A stretch of 31,458 nt of DNA from contig JAYWAM010000244.1 in assembly GCA_043782425.1 (NCBI GenBank), positions 1 to 31,458 on the forward strand. The letters run 5' to 3'. Below, piece by piece: positions 7,079-15,815 of this stretch; the stretch's first letter is position 1; every line of letters starts with the position of its first letter. A model generated the notes under the pieces. It was not told where the DNA came from. It saw only the letters and a list, made by a program, of their open reading frames with translations, and ran no database searches. This stretch comes from JAYWAM01 sp043782425 (GTDB lineage: Bacteria; Pseudomonadota; Gammaproteobacteria; Burkholderiales; Usitatibacteraceae). The position numbers and the translations under genes were made by a program.

Positions 7079-9985
7079 ATGCTGTTCCTAAATCGAATTT
7101 CGTTTGCCGTGCCAGTCGCTCTCATTTTCATTACTGCTGTCCTCCAGGCTCAAGCAGCAGAGCCGGCCAACGGCATTCGGCAAGTCGCCATGGGCGAACG
7201 CCACACTTGCGCTGTTACTTTCGGTGGCGAACTTCTATGCTGGGGAGATAACAGCTTTGGCCAGATCGGTGACGGAACTGTCGGCGACAAGTCCAGGTAC
7301 CCGACGCAAGCGGTCAAAAGGTACCCGACGCAAGTGATCGCGAGTGGAGCGACATCGGTCTCAGCGGGGTACGCCCACACTTGTGCGGTGATTAGCGGTG
7401 GGCTGCAATGCTGGGGATGGAATCAATCCGGCCAGGTCACGGGTACGCCGGGCGACAATGTCCTGAAGCCTGTACAAGTGATTGACAGTGGCGTAACCGC
7501 GGTCGCGGCTGGAGGCATGCATACCTGCGCGGTGGTGCGCGGTTCGGCGCTGTGCTGGGGCGCAGGTGTACGCATGATCGGCAATGCCAATAACAGCAGC
7601 GACGTTCCATTCAAACCTACGCAAGTCATCGCGAGCGGAGTGACTGCTATCTCGGCACAGGCGCAATCTACCTGCGCCATCGTCAACGCTGGGCTGCAAT
7701 GTTGGGGCGACAACCAGTTAGGCCGGGTCGGCAATGGTCACGCCGGCGGTAACGTACTTGAGCCCACGGAAATCATCGCGAACGGAGTTACCGCCATCGC
7801 GGTCGGAAGCGGCAGCGGTTGCGCGGTGGTGCGCGGTGCGCTGCAATGTTGGGGAAGAAAGCACGACATCGCGTGGAGTACAAGCCTCGCGGACTCTTGC
7901 GCCGAAAAGCAGTCGAAACTCAACAAGAAATTGGAACCATCGGAATTTTCCGCAGCAGTAGAGGAGTGCAATAAACGCATTAATGCTGGTATCGCGGTGC
8001 CGCGCCCGACGCAAGTGATTCCCGAGGGAGTGACCGCAGTGGCGGTGTCGGGCATCGCCTCGGTCTGCGCGGTCGTTCGTGGCGCGTTGCAATGCTGGGG
8101 GTTTAACAGCATGGGTAGCCTCGGTCTAGGTGCCTATACCAACATCACACCAAACCAGACGCAGGTTATTGCCGGCGGGGTGACGAGCGTCTCCATGGGG
8201 GCCGGCGCTACCTGCGTACTGGTCAATGGCGCGTTGCGATGCCGAGGGTACAACGGGTACGGTGCTATTAGCAGCACCATCGCTCTGGATAAGATCGCCG
8301 ATTCCCGACCGTTCAGTGACAACAAAGGCGACGTTCTAACGATTAGTCACGCTGCGGCGGACGCCGTTGCGGTGATAGAGAAAATGCCGGAAATGGTTGC
8401 CCCCCATTTGCAGAGCAAGTTGATCGTGCACAACAATGCGGTTTATTTCGTTCGCCGGGCGCGCGCCACCTATCTAGGTCAAACCGCCGGGGAGAGTATG
8501 ATATTTAATCTTGATGTCACTCCCCTCTATCCGACAACAAGCGTCGTTGGCGGCTCAGCGAATCGCGATACAGCGATTCCCGCGGACGCTGAATGTGGTG
8601 GGAGCGCTCTTCCGAGTCAACTCGCCACATCCTTAATTGGCCTACGAAAAGATAATGGATTCGTCGATCTCAGGAGCGCGTTGAAAAATGTATTTCCTGT
8701 ATTGCCGCCGCTCGCCGAGGGCGATGAAAATTTCCATCTGTCTTTCAGCGCAGGCGATATGCGCAAGATTGAATCCTGTGCGCAAGCGATCAACGACGCC
8801 TGGGAGCACAGCCCCGTCAAAGCGATCAAACTTGGCGGAATAGAAATCCCACGAACCCTGGGTAAACCATGGAGCATTCCTGGCGAAGGTGAGCACGCTG
8901 CTGATTTGGCCCTAACCGTAGAAGCTAAACCGGGCCAGAAGGCGGATTTTTTCGTGGAGGCACAGAGCGTCTCGGTGATGAAGTGTGGCAAGGTCGCGCT
9001 TAGTCGATGGAAGCGTGGTGTATCGTCCCCGTGGAAACTGTATGGAGTGACCGAGGGGGCGGTGGGATATTTTGAACTTGATGAAGATATCATTCGCGCC
9101 GTCGATTTACCGAAATTTTCCACCTATACGCAGGATGAACTTCGCTGCGCGATAAATCTTGAACAGGGACGACAGGGCTTGACCTCGATCGAAGCGGCGC
9201 AGGCATGCGTTCCGACAATCGAAGGATACAAGTATACGATTCGTAATCAGTCAAGTATCGTCCAGGAAGTATATAACCCTGGTTTTAGCGCGATCCCGAT
9301 TCGGAGCTGCCAGGAAGCATCGCCTACACTGGCGCTGCGCGTCGCTGACAAGCTGGGATACTTGCGTGGTAAGAGAATCCATACGGCGATATGTAAAGCA
9401 TGGCCGGGCAATCCTGCCAAGCACATCGTTGCCTTGGCGCGGCCACAAGACGGCGCAACCGATGATTTGGCCAACTACGATCTCGACGTTGTCGTGGTGA
9501 ATACCCAAAGCGGTGAAATTTTGCAACACGTCCTGCGTAAAGGCGCTATCACTTCGGATGCCATGCGCTTCGACGGTATCGGTCTGGACACCGCCAACTA
9601 TGCGCTGGCGCGTGGCGTGCGCGCATTCGGCGTGCGCACCAGTCATAGCCACATAGGCGGCACGAGTTCGTCCGACGGAACGCTCAGCCTTTACGTACCC
9701 GATGGGAACGAGCTGAAACCGGTTTTGCTTGACCTGCCTATGGACTCATCTGTTAGCGACCGCGGTGGCGAGTGCAACGAGGCACGCGAAACCGCGCGGA
9801 CTTTGGTTATGGACAGCGCAAGCAGCCACGGCTACGCTCACCTGGTCGTGATCGAAAAAAGAAGCAATCAGGAAATAAAAACGCTTAAGGAGGGCGGTTG
9901 CGTGGAGACCGTAAGCCGGTCGTCTCACCGCTACGTCCTTCAGTTCGACGGTACTAAATATGTAGCGCCTAAGGAATTGCAGTAA
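7079..9985 (+). CDS. Exported RCC1-repeat propeller protein with unknown C-terminal domain
   Basis: A signal peptide (residues 1-26, ending QAQAA) precedes seven RCC1-type repeats up to about residue 405. Each repeat has a CAV..G.LxCWG core (LLCWGDNSFGQIG, LQCWGDNQLGRVG, LQCWGFNSMGSLG); the seventh has CRG. Seven repeats fit a closed beta-propeller. The fifth carries an insertion of about 45 residues rich in charged residues with two extra Cys. Paired Cys in each repeat suggest disulfides in the periplasm or outside the cell. Residues 410-968 match nothing I recognise and contain further Cys. AAGGA lies about ten bases before the ATG. The gene stands alone, so its role is unknown. Confidence 0.85.
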   Translation: MLFLNRISFAVPVALIFITAVLQAQAAEPANGIRQVAMGERHTCAVTFGGELLCWGDNSFGQIGDGTVGDKSRYPTQAVKRYPTQVIASGATSVSAGYAHTCAVISGGLQCWGWNQSGQVTGTPGDNVLKPVQVIDSGVTAVAAGGMHTCAVVRGSALCWGAGVRMIGNANNSSDVPFKPTQVIASGVTAISAQAQSTCAIVNAGLQCWGDNQLGRVGNGHAGGNVLEPTEIIANGVTAIAVGSGSGCAVVRGALQCWGRKHDIAWSTSLADSCAEKQSKLNKKLEPSEFSAAVEECNKRINAGIAVPRPTQVIPEGVTAVAVSGIASVCAVVRGALQCWGFNSMGSLGLGAYTNITPNQTQVIAGGVTSVSMGAGATCVLVNGALRCRGYNGYGAISSTIALDKIADSRPFSDNKGDVLTISHAAADAVAVIEKMPEMVAPHLQSKLIVHNNAVYFVRRARATYLGQTAGESMIFNLDVTPLYPTTSVVGGSANRDTAIPADAECGGSALPSQLATSLIGLRKDNGFVDLRSALKNVFPVLPPLAEGDENFHLSFSAGDMRKIESCAQAINDAWEHSPVKAIKLGGIEIPRTLGKPWSIPGEGEHAADLALTVEAKPGQKADFFVEAQSVSVMKCGKVALSRWKRGVSSPWKLYGVTEGAVGYFELDEDIIRAVDLPKFSTYTQDELRCAINLEQGRQGLTSIEAAQACVPTIEGYKYTIRNQSSIVQEVYNPGFSAIPIRSCQEASPTLALRVADKLGYLRGKRIHTAICKAWPGNPAKHIVALARPQDGATDDLANYDLDVVVVNTQSGEILQHVLRKGAITSDAMRFDGIGLDTANYALARGVRAFGVRTSHSHIGGTSSSDGTLSLYVPDGNELKPVLLDLPMDSSVSDRGGECNEARETARTLVMDSASSHGYAHLVVIEKRSNQEIKTLKEGGCVETVSRSSHRYVLQFDGTKYVAPKELQ
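7295..7334 (+). repeat. 24-bp in-frame tandem duplication in RCC1 blade 1
   Basis: The 16-mer AGGTACCCGACGCAAG occurs at 7295-7310 and 7319-7334, with a 24-base period. It encodes RYPTQAVK followed by RYPTQVIA. The other repeats have only one PTQVI segment at this point, so blade 1 has gained eight residues. Confidence 0.85.
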
Positions 9986-10167
9986 GTGGAAAACGGAGGT
10001 GGCCAGGTCTTGACATGACGGTTTTACCGCTCGCCGCTGATTATTTTACTTACCGTCGATTAGTGTGCGCCCGCGTGTCTTGCAATCGCTGCCATGCTAT
10101 AGCCATACTCCAAATACGCTTTCCGAATCGCCACGTCTCGCGTCGACTACAGCCGCTTCTACACTAC

Positions 10168-10300
10168 TTACTACGGGTGGCTCCGCCCCTGCGCCCTGCT
10201 TCGATACTCTCGCCTTGCAGGTTCGCCGCTCTCGGCTTCTCTCTTGGCATCAGGACAGCAGGTTCCCGAGTTCCATACCAGAGCCTGTAACAGAGTCACG
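10168..10300 (-). mobile_element. Possible group II intron RNA remnant
   Basis: The 416-base stretch 9986-10401 contains no credible gene. Read on the minus strand, 10168-10300 resembles from memory the structured RNA upstream of bacterial group II intron maturase genes: CTCGGGAACCTGCTGTCC, then GAGAGCGGCGAACCTGCAAG and CGAGAGTATCGAAGCAGGGC. There is no reverse-transcriptase ORF and no domain V seen, so at most a decayed fragment remains. The call rests on recalled similarity and is tentative. The fragment abuts the 23-base repeat at 10298. Confidence 0.35.
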
Positions 10301-10320
10301 CCACATCAGTTTGAATCGCA
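10298..10320 (+). repeat. 23-bp dispersed repeat, copy 1
   Basis: ACGCCACATCAGTTTGAATC followed by GCA is identical to 15721-15743. A shorter relative (GTTTGAATCGCAC) lies at 29662-29674. All three are in non-coding DNA. Function unknown. Confidence 0.8.
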
Positions 10321-10401
10321 CCCGTGGCGTCGCTATTTATGAGTCACGACACTTGTCCTCGACTAAAATGCTTATTGATCGCTTACTGAACGGATATCTA
10401 A

Positions 10402-11022
10402 ATGACTGAGCAGCGCAACAGTTCCAATACGGTGTGGCACAACGCCACGGTCACGCGCAAGCGACGCGAAGCGCAGAATGGACATCGCGGCGTCATTCTC
10501 TGGTTCACCGGCTTGTCGGGATCGGGAAAATCGACCTTGGCGCACACGGTCGAAGAAATGCTGCACAGCGCAGGATGCAAGTCCTTTGTGCTTGACGGCG
10601 ATAATGTGCGCCACGGATTGTGTGCCGACCTGGGTTTTAGCGAGCAGGATCGCAGCGAAAACATCCGCCGTATCGGCGAGATGGCGAAGATTTTTGTCGA
10701 GGCCGGTGTGATTGTTCTTACCGCCTTCATTTCGCCGTTTCGCGCGGACCGTGAGCGTGTGCGCTCAATGGCGTCACAGGGAGATTTTCTTGAGGTCTAC
10801 TGCAACTGCCCTCTGGAAATATGCGAGCAGCGTGACGCCAAGGGGCTTTACAAACGCGCCCGCGCCGGTGAGATTGCGCATTTCACCGGCATTTCCTCGC
10901 CCTACGAAGCGCCCCTCGATGCAGAACTTGAAGTGGTAACCGATGGCAGCGTGACGCTGGAGCACACTGCGCAGCAGGTCATTGCCCTGTTACGTGAGCG
11001 TGGTGTGTTGCACGCCGTCTGA
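10402..11022 (+). CDS. cysC: Adenylyl-sulfate (APS) kinase CysC
   Basis: CysC phosphorylates adenosine 5'-phosphosulfate to PAPS with ATP, in the cytoplasm, for sulfate assimilation or sulfonation. The 206-residue protein has the Walker A loop GLSGSGKS (37-44), LDGDNVRHGLCADLGFS, ENIRRIGE, and AFISPFRADR with Ser111 at the phospho-serine position of the family. KGLYKRARAGEI is also typical. No cysN, cysD or other sulfur gene is adjacent, so it appears as a single gene. The ATG has only a weak GGAT-type upstream site. The gene is complete and standard in length. Confidence 0.95.
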   Translation: MTEQRNSSNTVWHNATVTRKRREAQNGHRGVILWFTGLSGSGKSTLAHTVEEMLHSAGCKSFVLDGDNVRHGLCADLGFSEQDRSENIRRIGEMAKIFVEAGVIVLTAFISPFRADRERVRSMASQGDFLEVYCNCPLEICEQRDAKGLYKRARAGEIAHFTGISSPYEAPLDAELEVVTDGSVTLEHTAQQVIALLRERGVLHAV

Positions 11023-11053
11023 CAGGTTTTTTGGATTTGCGCGGCATAATTTA

Positions 11054-12220
11054 TTAGCCAGCGCGCAACGCATCGACAATTTTCAGTCGCGACGCCTGCA
11101 TCGCCGGCAAAAAGCCGCCGATAAATCCCATGAGCAACGAAAACAGCAGCGCTTGCACGATGATCGCCGGGGTCAAAGAAAATCCAAATGCGAGTTGCGA
11201 AAACGATTGAAAGTTCAGGGTCGAAATGGTAATGACTTGCAGGAACGACGCGAATAGCAATCCGGCAATTCCACCCACCAGCGCCAACAGCAATGATTCC
11301 AGCAGAAATGCGGCGAGTATGGTCGGCCGCCTAAAACCCAGTGCGCGTAGGGTGCCGATTTCTGCCGTGCGCATCGCCACCGCTGAATACATGGTGATCG
11401 CGGCGCCGATCATCGCGCCCAGCGAAAAGATCACCGACAGCACAGTGCCAAGTATTGAGATGAACGTGGACAACGCTCGCGATTGGTCTTCGTAGAAAAG
11501 CCGTTCGCGTTTGCCCTCGACGGTCAGCCGGATATCGGCTTCGACCGCAGCCTTCAGCGCGTCATAGGAGTTGCTGTCCGCGAGCCGCGCGATGGCCGAG
11601 GAGTAACCGGTTCGGCGGAAGGCCTGCATCAGTTGTTCGCTGTCTCCCCAGACCTCGGAATCGAACGCGCTCTTGCCGCCATCGAACATGCCGACCACCA
11701 GCCAGTCGCGTTGCGCGAATCGCAGCGACTGGCCGATCGCGACACCTTCGAAGTCTTCAAACACACTGCGGCCGACCACGATCTCTGAGGAGCCGGGCTG
11801 AAACATGCGGCCGCGCTCGATCTTTACCTGCGGGCGCAAGCTCAAGCCCATCGGCGGCAGCCCGCGCGTGACGATGTTCGAACCTTTATCTTGGCCACGC
11901 TTGGTCAACGAAATCAGCACGACCGATTCCCTCGATACCATGGCATGGCCGTCCGCGTCGCGCGCGATCTGCGGCAAGCTTTCGAGGAGTGAGGCCTGGT
12001 CGCGCGACACGCCGCTCTGGATTTCCGTTTCCGCCGCCTTGCGGATGAACACCACGTTGTCGAAACTACCGGTGCCAACCATGGTCTTCTTCAGACCGGC
12101 ATCGAGCATCAGCACCGCCGCGAACACGAATGTCACCAGCGCCATGCCCCCCGCCGTCAGCGTGGTGGTGAGCTTGCGCGCCCAAAGGTTGCGCAAGACA
12201 TATGAAAAGGGGACTTTCAC
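11054..12220 (-). CDS. ABC transporter permease, FtsX/MacB type (second permease)
   Basis: This 388-residue inner-membrane protein has one N-terminal membrane segment (about 17-40), a large periplasmic MacB-PCD-like domain and three C-terminal segments of the FtsX domain. It contains the conserved MRTAEIGTLRALGFRR coupling region and ends with ASRLKIVDALRAG. The GTG at 12220 was chosen because it overlaps the stop codon of the preceding permease (GTGA), which indicates translational coupling. The frame is open further to 12268. With the ATPase and adaptor upstream it should form a MacAB-like exporter or lipoprotein-extraction complex. The substrate is unknown. Confidence 0.88.
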   Translation of the reverse strand: MKVPFSYVLRNLWARKLTTTLTAGGMALVTFVFAAVLMLDAGLKKTMVGTGSFDNVVFIRKAAETEIQSGVSRDQASLLESLPQIARDADGHAMVSRESVVLISLTKRGQDKGSNIVTRGLPPMGLSLRPQVKIERGRMFQPGSSEIVVGRSVFEDFEGVAIGQSLRFAQRDWLVVGMFDGGKSAFDSEVWGDSEQLMQAFRRTGYSSAIARLADSNSYDALKAAVEADIRLTVEGKRERLFYEDQSRALSTFISILGTVLSVIFSLGAMIGAAITMYSAVAMRTAEIGTLRALGFRRPTILAAFLLESLLLALVGGIAGLLFASFLQVITISTLNFQSFSQLAFGFSLTPAIIVQALLFSLLMGFIGGFLPAMQASRLKIVDALRAG

Positions 12221-13377
12221 CCGACGTGCCTTAAACCGTCCACAATCTTGACGTTCGCGCTGCGCCATCCAGGCGCCAGCGAGGCGATGACGCCGACGAC
12301 GATTCCGCTGGCGAACTGCATCAGCACGGTGTTATGCGATACTTTAAAGACCGCAAACACCGCTCCCGCCGGTGACGCGGCAAAACCGCGCGCCACCGGG
12401 AACGTCAGCAAAATGCCGACGCAGGCGCCGATCAGCGCGAGTACCAGCGCCTCGCCGAATACCAGCGCAGCGACAAAGCCGGGCGAGAATCCCAGCGCCT
12501 TCAGTGTCGCGTACTCGGCCAGGCGTTCGCGCGCCGTCATGGCCATGGTATTGGCGACCACTGCCATGATGATCAGAATGACAACGAACGAAACCACGCG
12601 AATCGCCACCACGATCGCCTCCGACTGCGCGATGAATCCCAACTGAAAGGACTTCTCGGTTTCGGTGAGTGTTTCGGCCAGCGAGTTTCTGAATTCGGCA
12701 TCTATCGCCTTGCCGATATCGGCGATGCGGCCAGGATCGGTGACTTCAATATTGAATATGCCGATCTGGTCGGCGCGCTTCGGATAGCGCTTCAACAGGT
12801 ATTCGTTAATGTAACTGAACTGGAAATAGAACTGGCGCGTGATGGTAGTTTCATCTTTGCCATCGAAGATGGCGCGAATGGTGAATTGCCAATTACCGGG
12901 AAAAATCGTGCCGCGGATGGGAACCACATCGCCCACCTTCCAGCCGTATTGGTCCGCCAGTTTGCGGCCCACGACGGCGCCCTGGCGATCACGCTTGAAG
13001 GCCAGCAGCTCGTCCGGCTTGATGATGAACTCGGGATACATCTCAAAGTAATTCTCGCTGTCCACCGCAAACTGCGGAAAGAAATTCCTCGGCTCGATAT
13101 AGATGCCGCCGAACCACTGCGAGTGTGAAACCGATTTGACGCCGGACACCGACTTGATGCGATCGCGGTAGTACAAAGGCATCGGAAAGACCAGGGAGAT
13201 CGCATTGCGTGTGACCATGCGCGCGCTCGAGGATGCATTGGCGCCCGCAAACCAGGCATCGACAACGGTCTGCAACAAGCCGAACGCGAGGATTGCGATC
13301 ACCAGGCCGATGATCGTCAGGCTGGAGCGCAGCTTGGCGCGGAAGACGTTTTTGAAAATGAGTTTCAGGTAGTACAT
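12217..13377 (-). CDS. ABC transporter permease, FtsX/MacB type (first permease)
   Basis: This 386-residue protein has the same plan as the next gene: a membrane segment at about residues 17-40, a periplasmic domain to about 250, then three membrane segments. It contains the MTARERLAEYATLKALGFS region and the C-terminal ANVKIVDGLRHVG. Two different permeases encoded in tandem suggest a heterodimeric transporter, unlike single-chain MacB homodimers. The ATG at 13377 has no clear Shine-Dalgarno sequence. The gap to the ATPase gene (123 bases) includes a degenerate piece of the CGTCGTCCCAGCGG repeat, so the operon may have been interrupted by a small insertion without losing its order. Confidence 0.88.
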   Translation of the reverse strand: MYYLKLIFKNVFRAKLRSSLTIIGLVIAILAFGLLQTVVDAWFAGANASSSARMVTRNAISLVFPMPLYYRDRIKSVSGVKSVSHSQWFGGIYIEPRNFFPQFAVDSENYFEMYPEFIIKPDELLAFKRDRQGAVVGRKLADQYGWKVGDVVPIRGTIFPGNWQFTIRAIFDGKDETTITRQFYFQFSYINEYLLKRYPKRADQIGIFNIEVTDPGRIADIGKAIDAEFRNSLAETLTETEKSFQLGFIAQSEAIVVAIRVVSFVVILIIMAVVANTMAMTARERLAEYATLKALGFSPGFVAALVFGEALVLALIGACVGILLTFPVARGFAASPAGAVFAVFKVSHNTVLMQFASGIVVGVIASLAPGWRSANVKIVDGLRHVG

Positions 13378-13440
13378 GGCAAGGTCAGTTGGCGCGGCAA
13401 TTGCGCATCAGTCGGGAACGTCGTCGCGCTCGATTTGGCA

Positions 13441-13458
13441 GAGGCTCCGCTGGGACGA
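13441..13458. repeat. Partial copy of the CGTCGTCCCAGCGG palindrome family
   Basis: GGCTCCGCTGGGACGACG at this place agrees at 17 of 18 bases with the outer end of the right arm of the full elements at 1587-1687 and 16806-16905. The other arm is not recognisable. It lies in the short gap between ATPase and permease genes. Confidence 0.5.
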
Positions 13459-13500
13459 CGGCGCAATTTATCGGCAGATCGAAGGAATAGCAATCCATGC

Positions 13501-14217
13501 TCAAACCGCCACCGGCTCATCGACAAACTCACCCTTTTCAAGATGGACAATATGCTTCGCCGCCGCCGCCGCGTGCGCATCGTGTGTGACCATGATGATG
13601 GTCTTGCCCATTTCCGCATTCAATTGCTTCAGCATGCCGAGCACATCGCTGGCCGATTGCTTGTCGAGATCGCCGGTCGGCTCATCGCACACCAGGATGG
13701 TCGGATCGGTGACGATGGCCCGCGCGATCGCGACGCGCTGCTGCTGTCCGCCGGAAAGCTCGTTGGGGTAATGCTCCATGCGGTCCGACAGCCCCACCAG
13801 AGACAGCGTCATCTCGACGCGCTCGCGGCGTTCGGATTTCGACAGATTCGTCAGCAGCAACGGCAGCTCCACATTCTCGAACGCGTTTAACACCGGCATC
13901 AGATTGTAGAACTGGAAAATGAAGCCGATGTTGGCCGCGCGCCAGTCGGCCAGTTCGCCCTCGGAAAGCACCGTGATGTCTTCGCCGTCGATCTTCAGGA
14001 CACCTGAATCGGGTTTGTCGATGCCGGCAATCAGATTGAGCAGCGTGGACTTGCCCGAGCCGGAAGGACCCATCAGCGCGATGAACTCGCCGCGCGCAAT
14101 ATTGAGCGTGATGTTATCCAACACCGGAACGGCTTGCCCGCCGCGCGTGTAGCCTTTGGTGAGATTCCTGATTTCCACCAGGAGGTTCGATGCACCCGTC
14201 TTTGGCAAATCGGCCAT
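13501..14217 (-). CDS. ABC transporter ATP-binding protein (MacB/LolD type)
   Basis: This 238-residue cytoplasmic ATPase powers the transporter. Walker A is GPSGSGKST (50-58), Q-loop FQFYNLMPVLNAFENVELPL, signature LSGGQQQR (154-161), Walker B TILVCDEPTGDLD (from 173) and switch His in IIMVTHD. The phrase LMPVLNAFENVELPLLL is characteristic of the LolD/MacB/FtsE group working with FtsX-fold permeases. It begins five bases after the adaptor's stop codon, so the two are surely cotranscribed. Confidence 0.95.
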   Translation of the reverse strand: MADLPKTGASNLLVEIRNLTKGYTRGGQAVPVLDNITLNIARGEFIALMGPSGSGKSTLLNLIAGIDKPDSGVLKIDGEDITVLSEGELADWRAANIGFIFQFYNLMPVLNAFENVELPLLLTNLSKSERRERVEMTLSLVGLSDRMEHYPNELSGGQQQRVAIARAIVTDPTILVCDEPTGDLDKQSASDVLGMLKQLNAEMGKTIIMVTHDAHAAAAAKHIVHLEKGEFVDEPVAV

Positions 14218-14222
14218 GAGAG

Positions 14223-15434
14223 CTATTTCTTGAGAATGGCGATTGCGGCGCCATCTTTCATTTTCTCGGAAGGCGCCAACACGATCTTGTCGCCGGGCTT
14301 CACGCCGGAAACCTGAACCAGGTCACCGATCTTCTCGCCCACGGTCACCGCGACCTGTTTGGCGACATTGTTATCAATCAGGAAAAGCACATCCTTGCCA
14401 TCGCGTTTGACCAAGGCGGCCGCTTGCGCGGCGATGACCGGCTTACGTTCTTCTGGCTTCAGTTCACGCGACAAGAAAGCCACTTTGGCGCTCATGTCAG
14501 GCAGCACGCGCGCATCCTTCTCGACAAATTCCACCTTGACCAGCACCGTCGCCTTGGAGCGATCCACCGTCGGCACGATGCGGCTCACCTTGCCGAGCAA
14601 ACGCAAATCGGGAAAGGCGTCGAGCTGAATCTCCACCGCTTGTGCAACACTGATTTTGGAGAGCGATATTTCCGACACATCGGCCTCGACTTCCAGCGTT
14701 GCCATATCCGCCATGTTGACCACCGCGCCCTTGGAATCAGCCGCCGAGGAAAACGGCGTAATGATGTCGCCGACGTTGGCGTTTTTGGTAAGCACCACGC
14801 CATCGAAGGGCGCACGGATCAGTGTTTGTTCAACCGAGACATTGGCGGCGCGTACGTTCGCCTCCGCAACGCCGATGGCGCCGTTGAGCGAGGCTACTGC
14901 GGCGCGAGCTTTGTCGAAGCGCGCTTTGGCGGTATCTAGCGTGGCAGGGGAAATGAAATTCTTGTTGGCCAGGTCTTCCGAACGTTTCAGGTTAGATTCG
15001 GCATCGCGCAATTCCGCCATGCCCTGCTCGACATTTGCCTTGGCGGCGCGCAAACTGGCCTGCGCCTGATCTTGCGTGGCAGAGACGTCGCGGTTCTCGA
15101 TGCGCGCCAGAATCTCGCCAGCTTTCACGATAGAGCCTTCCTGCACCCCCAGAAACTCCAGCCGACCGGTCGCCTTGGTTGAGACCGCAGCCTTGCGCTG
15201 GGCGGAGACACGCCCGGTGGCATTCAGCGCGGTGATGGCTTGCGAGGGATAGGCGCTGGCGACGATGCCGCTTTCCACCTGTTGCGTCCCGCCGCCACGC
15301 AACGCGACGTATGCGCCGCCGATAACGACGATCACCACAGCAATAATCACCCACTTGCGGCGGCCAGACTTCTTGCTGGAAAATAATTTTTGCTCGCGTG
15401 AAATGGTAAGTTTGGAAAGATCGGGAGTAGCCAC
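14223..15434 (-). CDS. HlyD/MacA-type periplasmic adaptor of ABC exporter
   Basis: The 403-residue protein has a cytoplasmic tail, one membrane anchor at about residues 27-45 (WVIIAVVIVVIGGAYVALRG), and periplasmic lipoyl half-motifs flanking a coiled-coil hairpin (about 110-200). Barrel and membrane-proximal domains follow, to EKMKDGAAIAILKK. The start is GTG at 15434: AGGAG stands seven bases upstream and translation begins VATPDLSKL. The open frame reaches 15614, but those extra codons look non-coding. It is the first gene of the adaptor-ATPase-permease-permease operon. An outer-membrane channel gene is missing nearby, so the system presumably borrows a TolC-like protein. Confidence 0.9.
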   Translation of the reverse strand: MATPDLSKLTISREQKLFSSKKSGRRKWVIIAVVIVVIGGAYVALRGGGTQQVESGIVASAYPSQAITALNATGRVSAQRKAAVSTKATGRLEFLGVQEGSIVKAGEILARIENRDVSATQDQAQASLRAAKANVEQGMAELRDAESNLKRSEDLANKNFISPATLDTAKARFDKARAAVASLNGAIGVAEANVRAANVSVEQTLIRAPFDGVVLTKNANVGDIITPFSSAADSKGAVVNMADMATLEVEADVSEISLSKISVAQAVEIQLDAFPDLRLLGKVSRIVPTVDRSKATVLVKVEFVEKDARVLPDMSAKVAFLSRELKPEERKPVIAAQAAALVKRDGKDVLFLIDNNVAKQVAVTVGEKIGDLVQVSGVKPGDKIVLAPSEKMKDGAAIAILKK

Positions 15435-15610
15435 TGTGGTGCTCCTGGAAAAAGTTTCAAGGCGTGTAGAGATTTGCAGCAGATTATATGCGATCAAGCG
15501 TGGCGAAACTTGATGCCATGCGCCCAGTGGTAACTTTTCCGGAGCCAGATGCAGCAGCGCGGCGCGAATCAAACTGATGTAAAACGAATTCAGAAACCCC
15601 CAAACAACTG

Positions 15611-15679
15611 CCATCCCCGTGAAAGCGGGGAACCATTTTTTGCTAGCAAAACATGGATTCCCGCTTTCGCGGGAATGAC
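15611..15679. repeat. REP-like double hairpin (ATTCCCGCTTTCGCGGGAAT type)
   Basis: Two inverted half-elements, CCATCCCCGTGAAAGCGGGG and ATTCCCGCTTTCGCGGGAAT, face each other across about 20 bases. Each half is itself a hairpin. This common class of proteobacterial intergenic repeats is usually of unknown function. It sits in the 381-base gap 15435-15815 between the adaptor and the sugar kinase, transcribed divergently. I see no other gene in that gap. Confidence 0.8.
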
Positions 15680-15720
15680 AAATCAGGAGAGTTTATTTCA
15701 GCTTCTATGGAAATTAGAAA

Positions 15721-15743
15721 ACGCCACATCAGTTTGAATCGCA
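15721..15743 (+). repeat. 23-bp dispersed repeat, copy 2
   Basis: Exact match to 10298-10320. It lies about 70 bases before the sugar-kinase start and 40 bases after the double hairpin. Confidence 0.8.
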
Positions 15744-15815
15744 TCCGGGGCCAGGGATGCACAATGGCGCAGTGCGCTGAGCCGGTAGAATGTACTCCTT
15801 CCCCACCCCAAACCC

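Noticed and set aside
10015..10409. Two overlapping plus-strand ORFs (91 and 114 residues) before cysC
   Set aside because: Composition is Arg/Ser/Leu-rich without domain, and they run over the possible intron remnant and the 23-base repeat; not credible genes.
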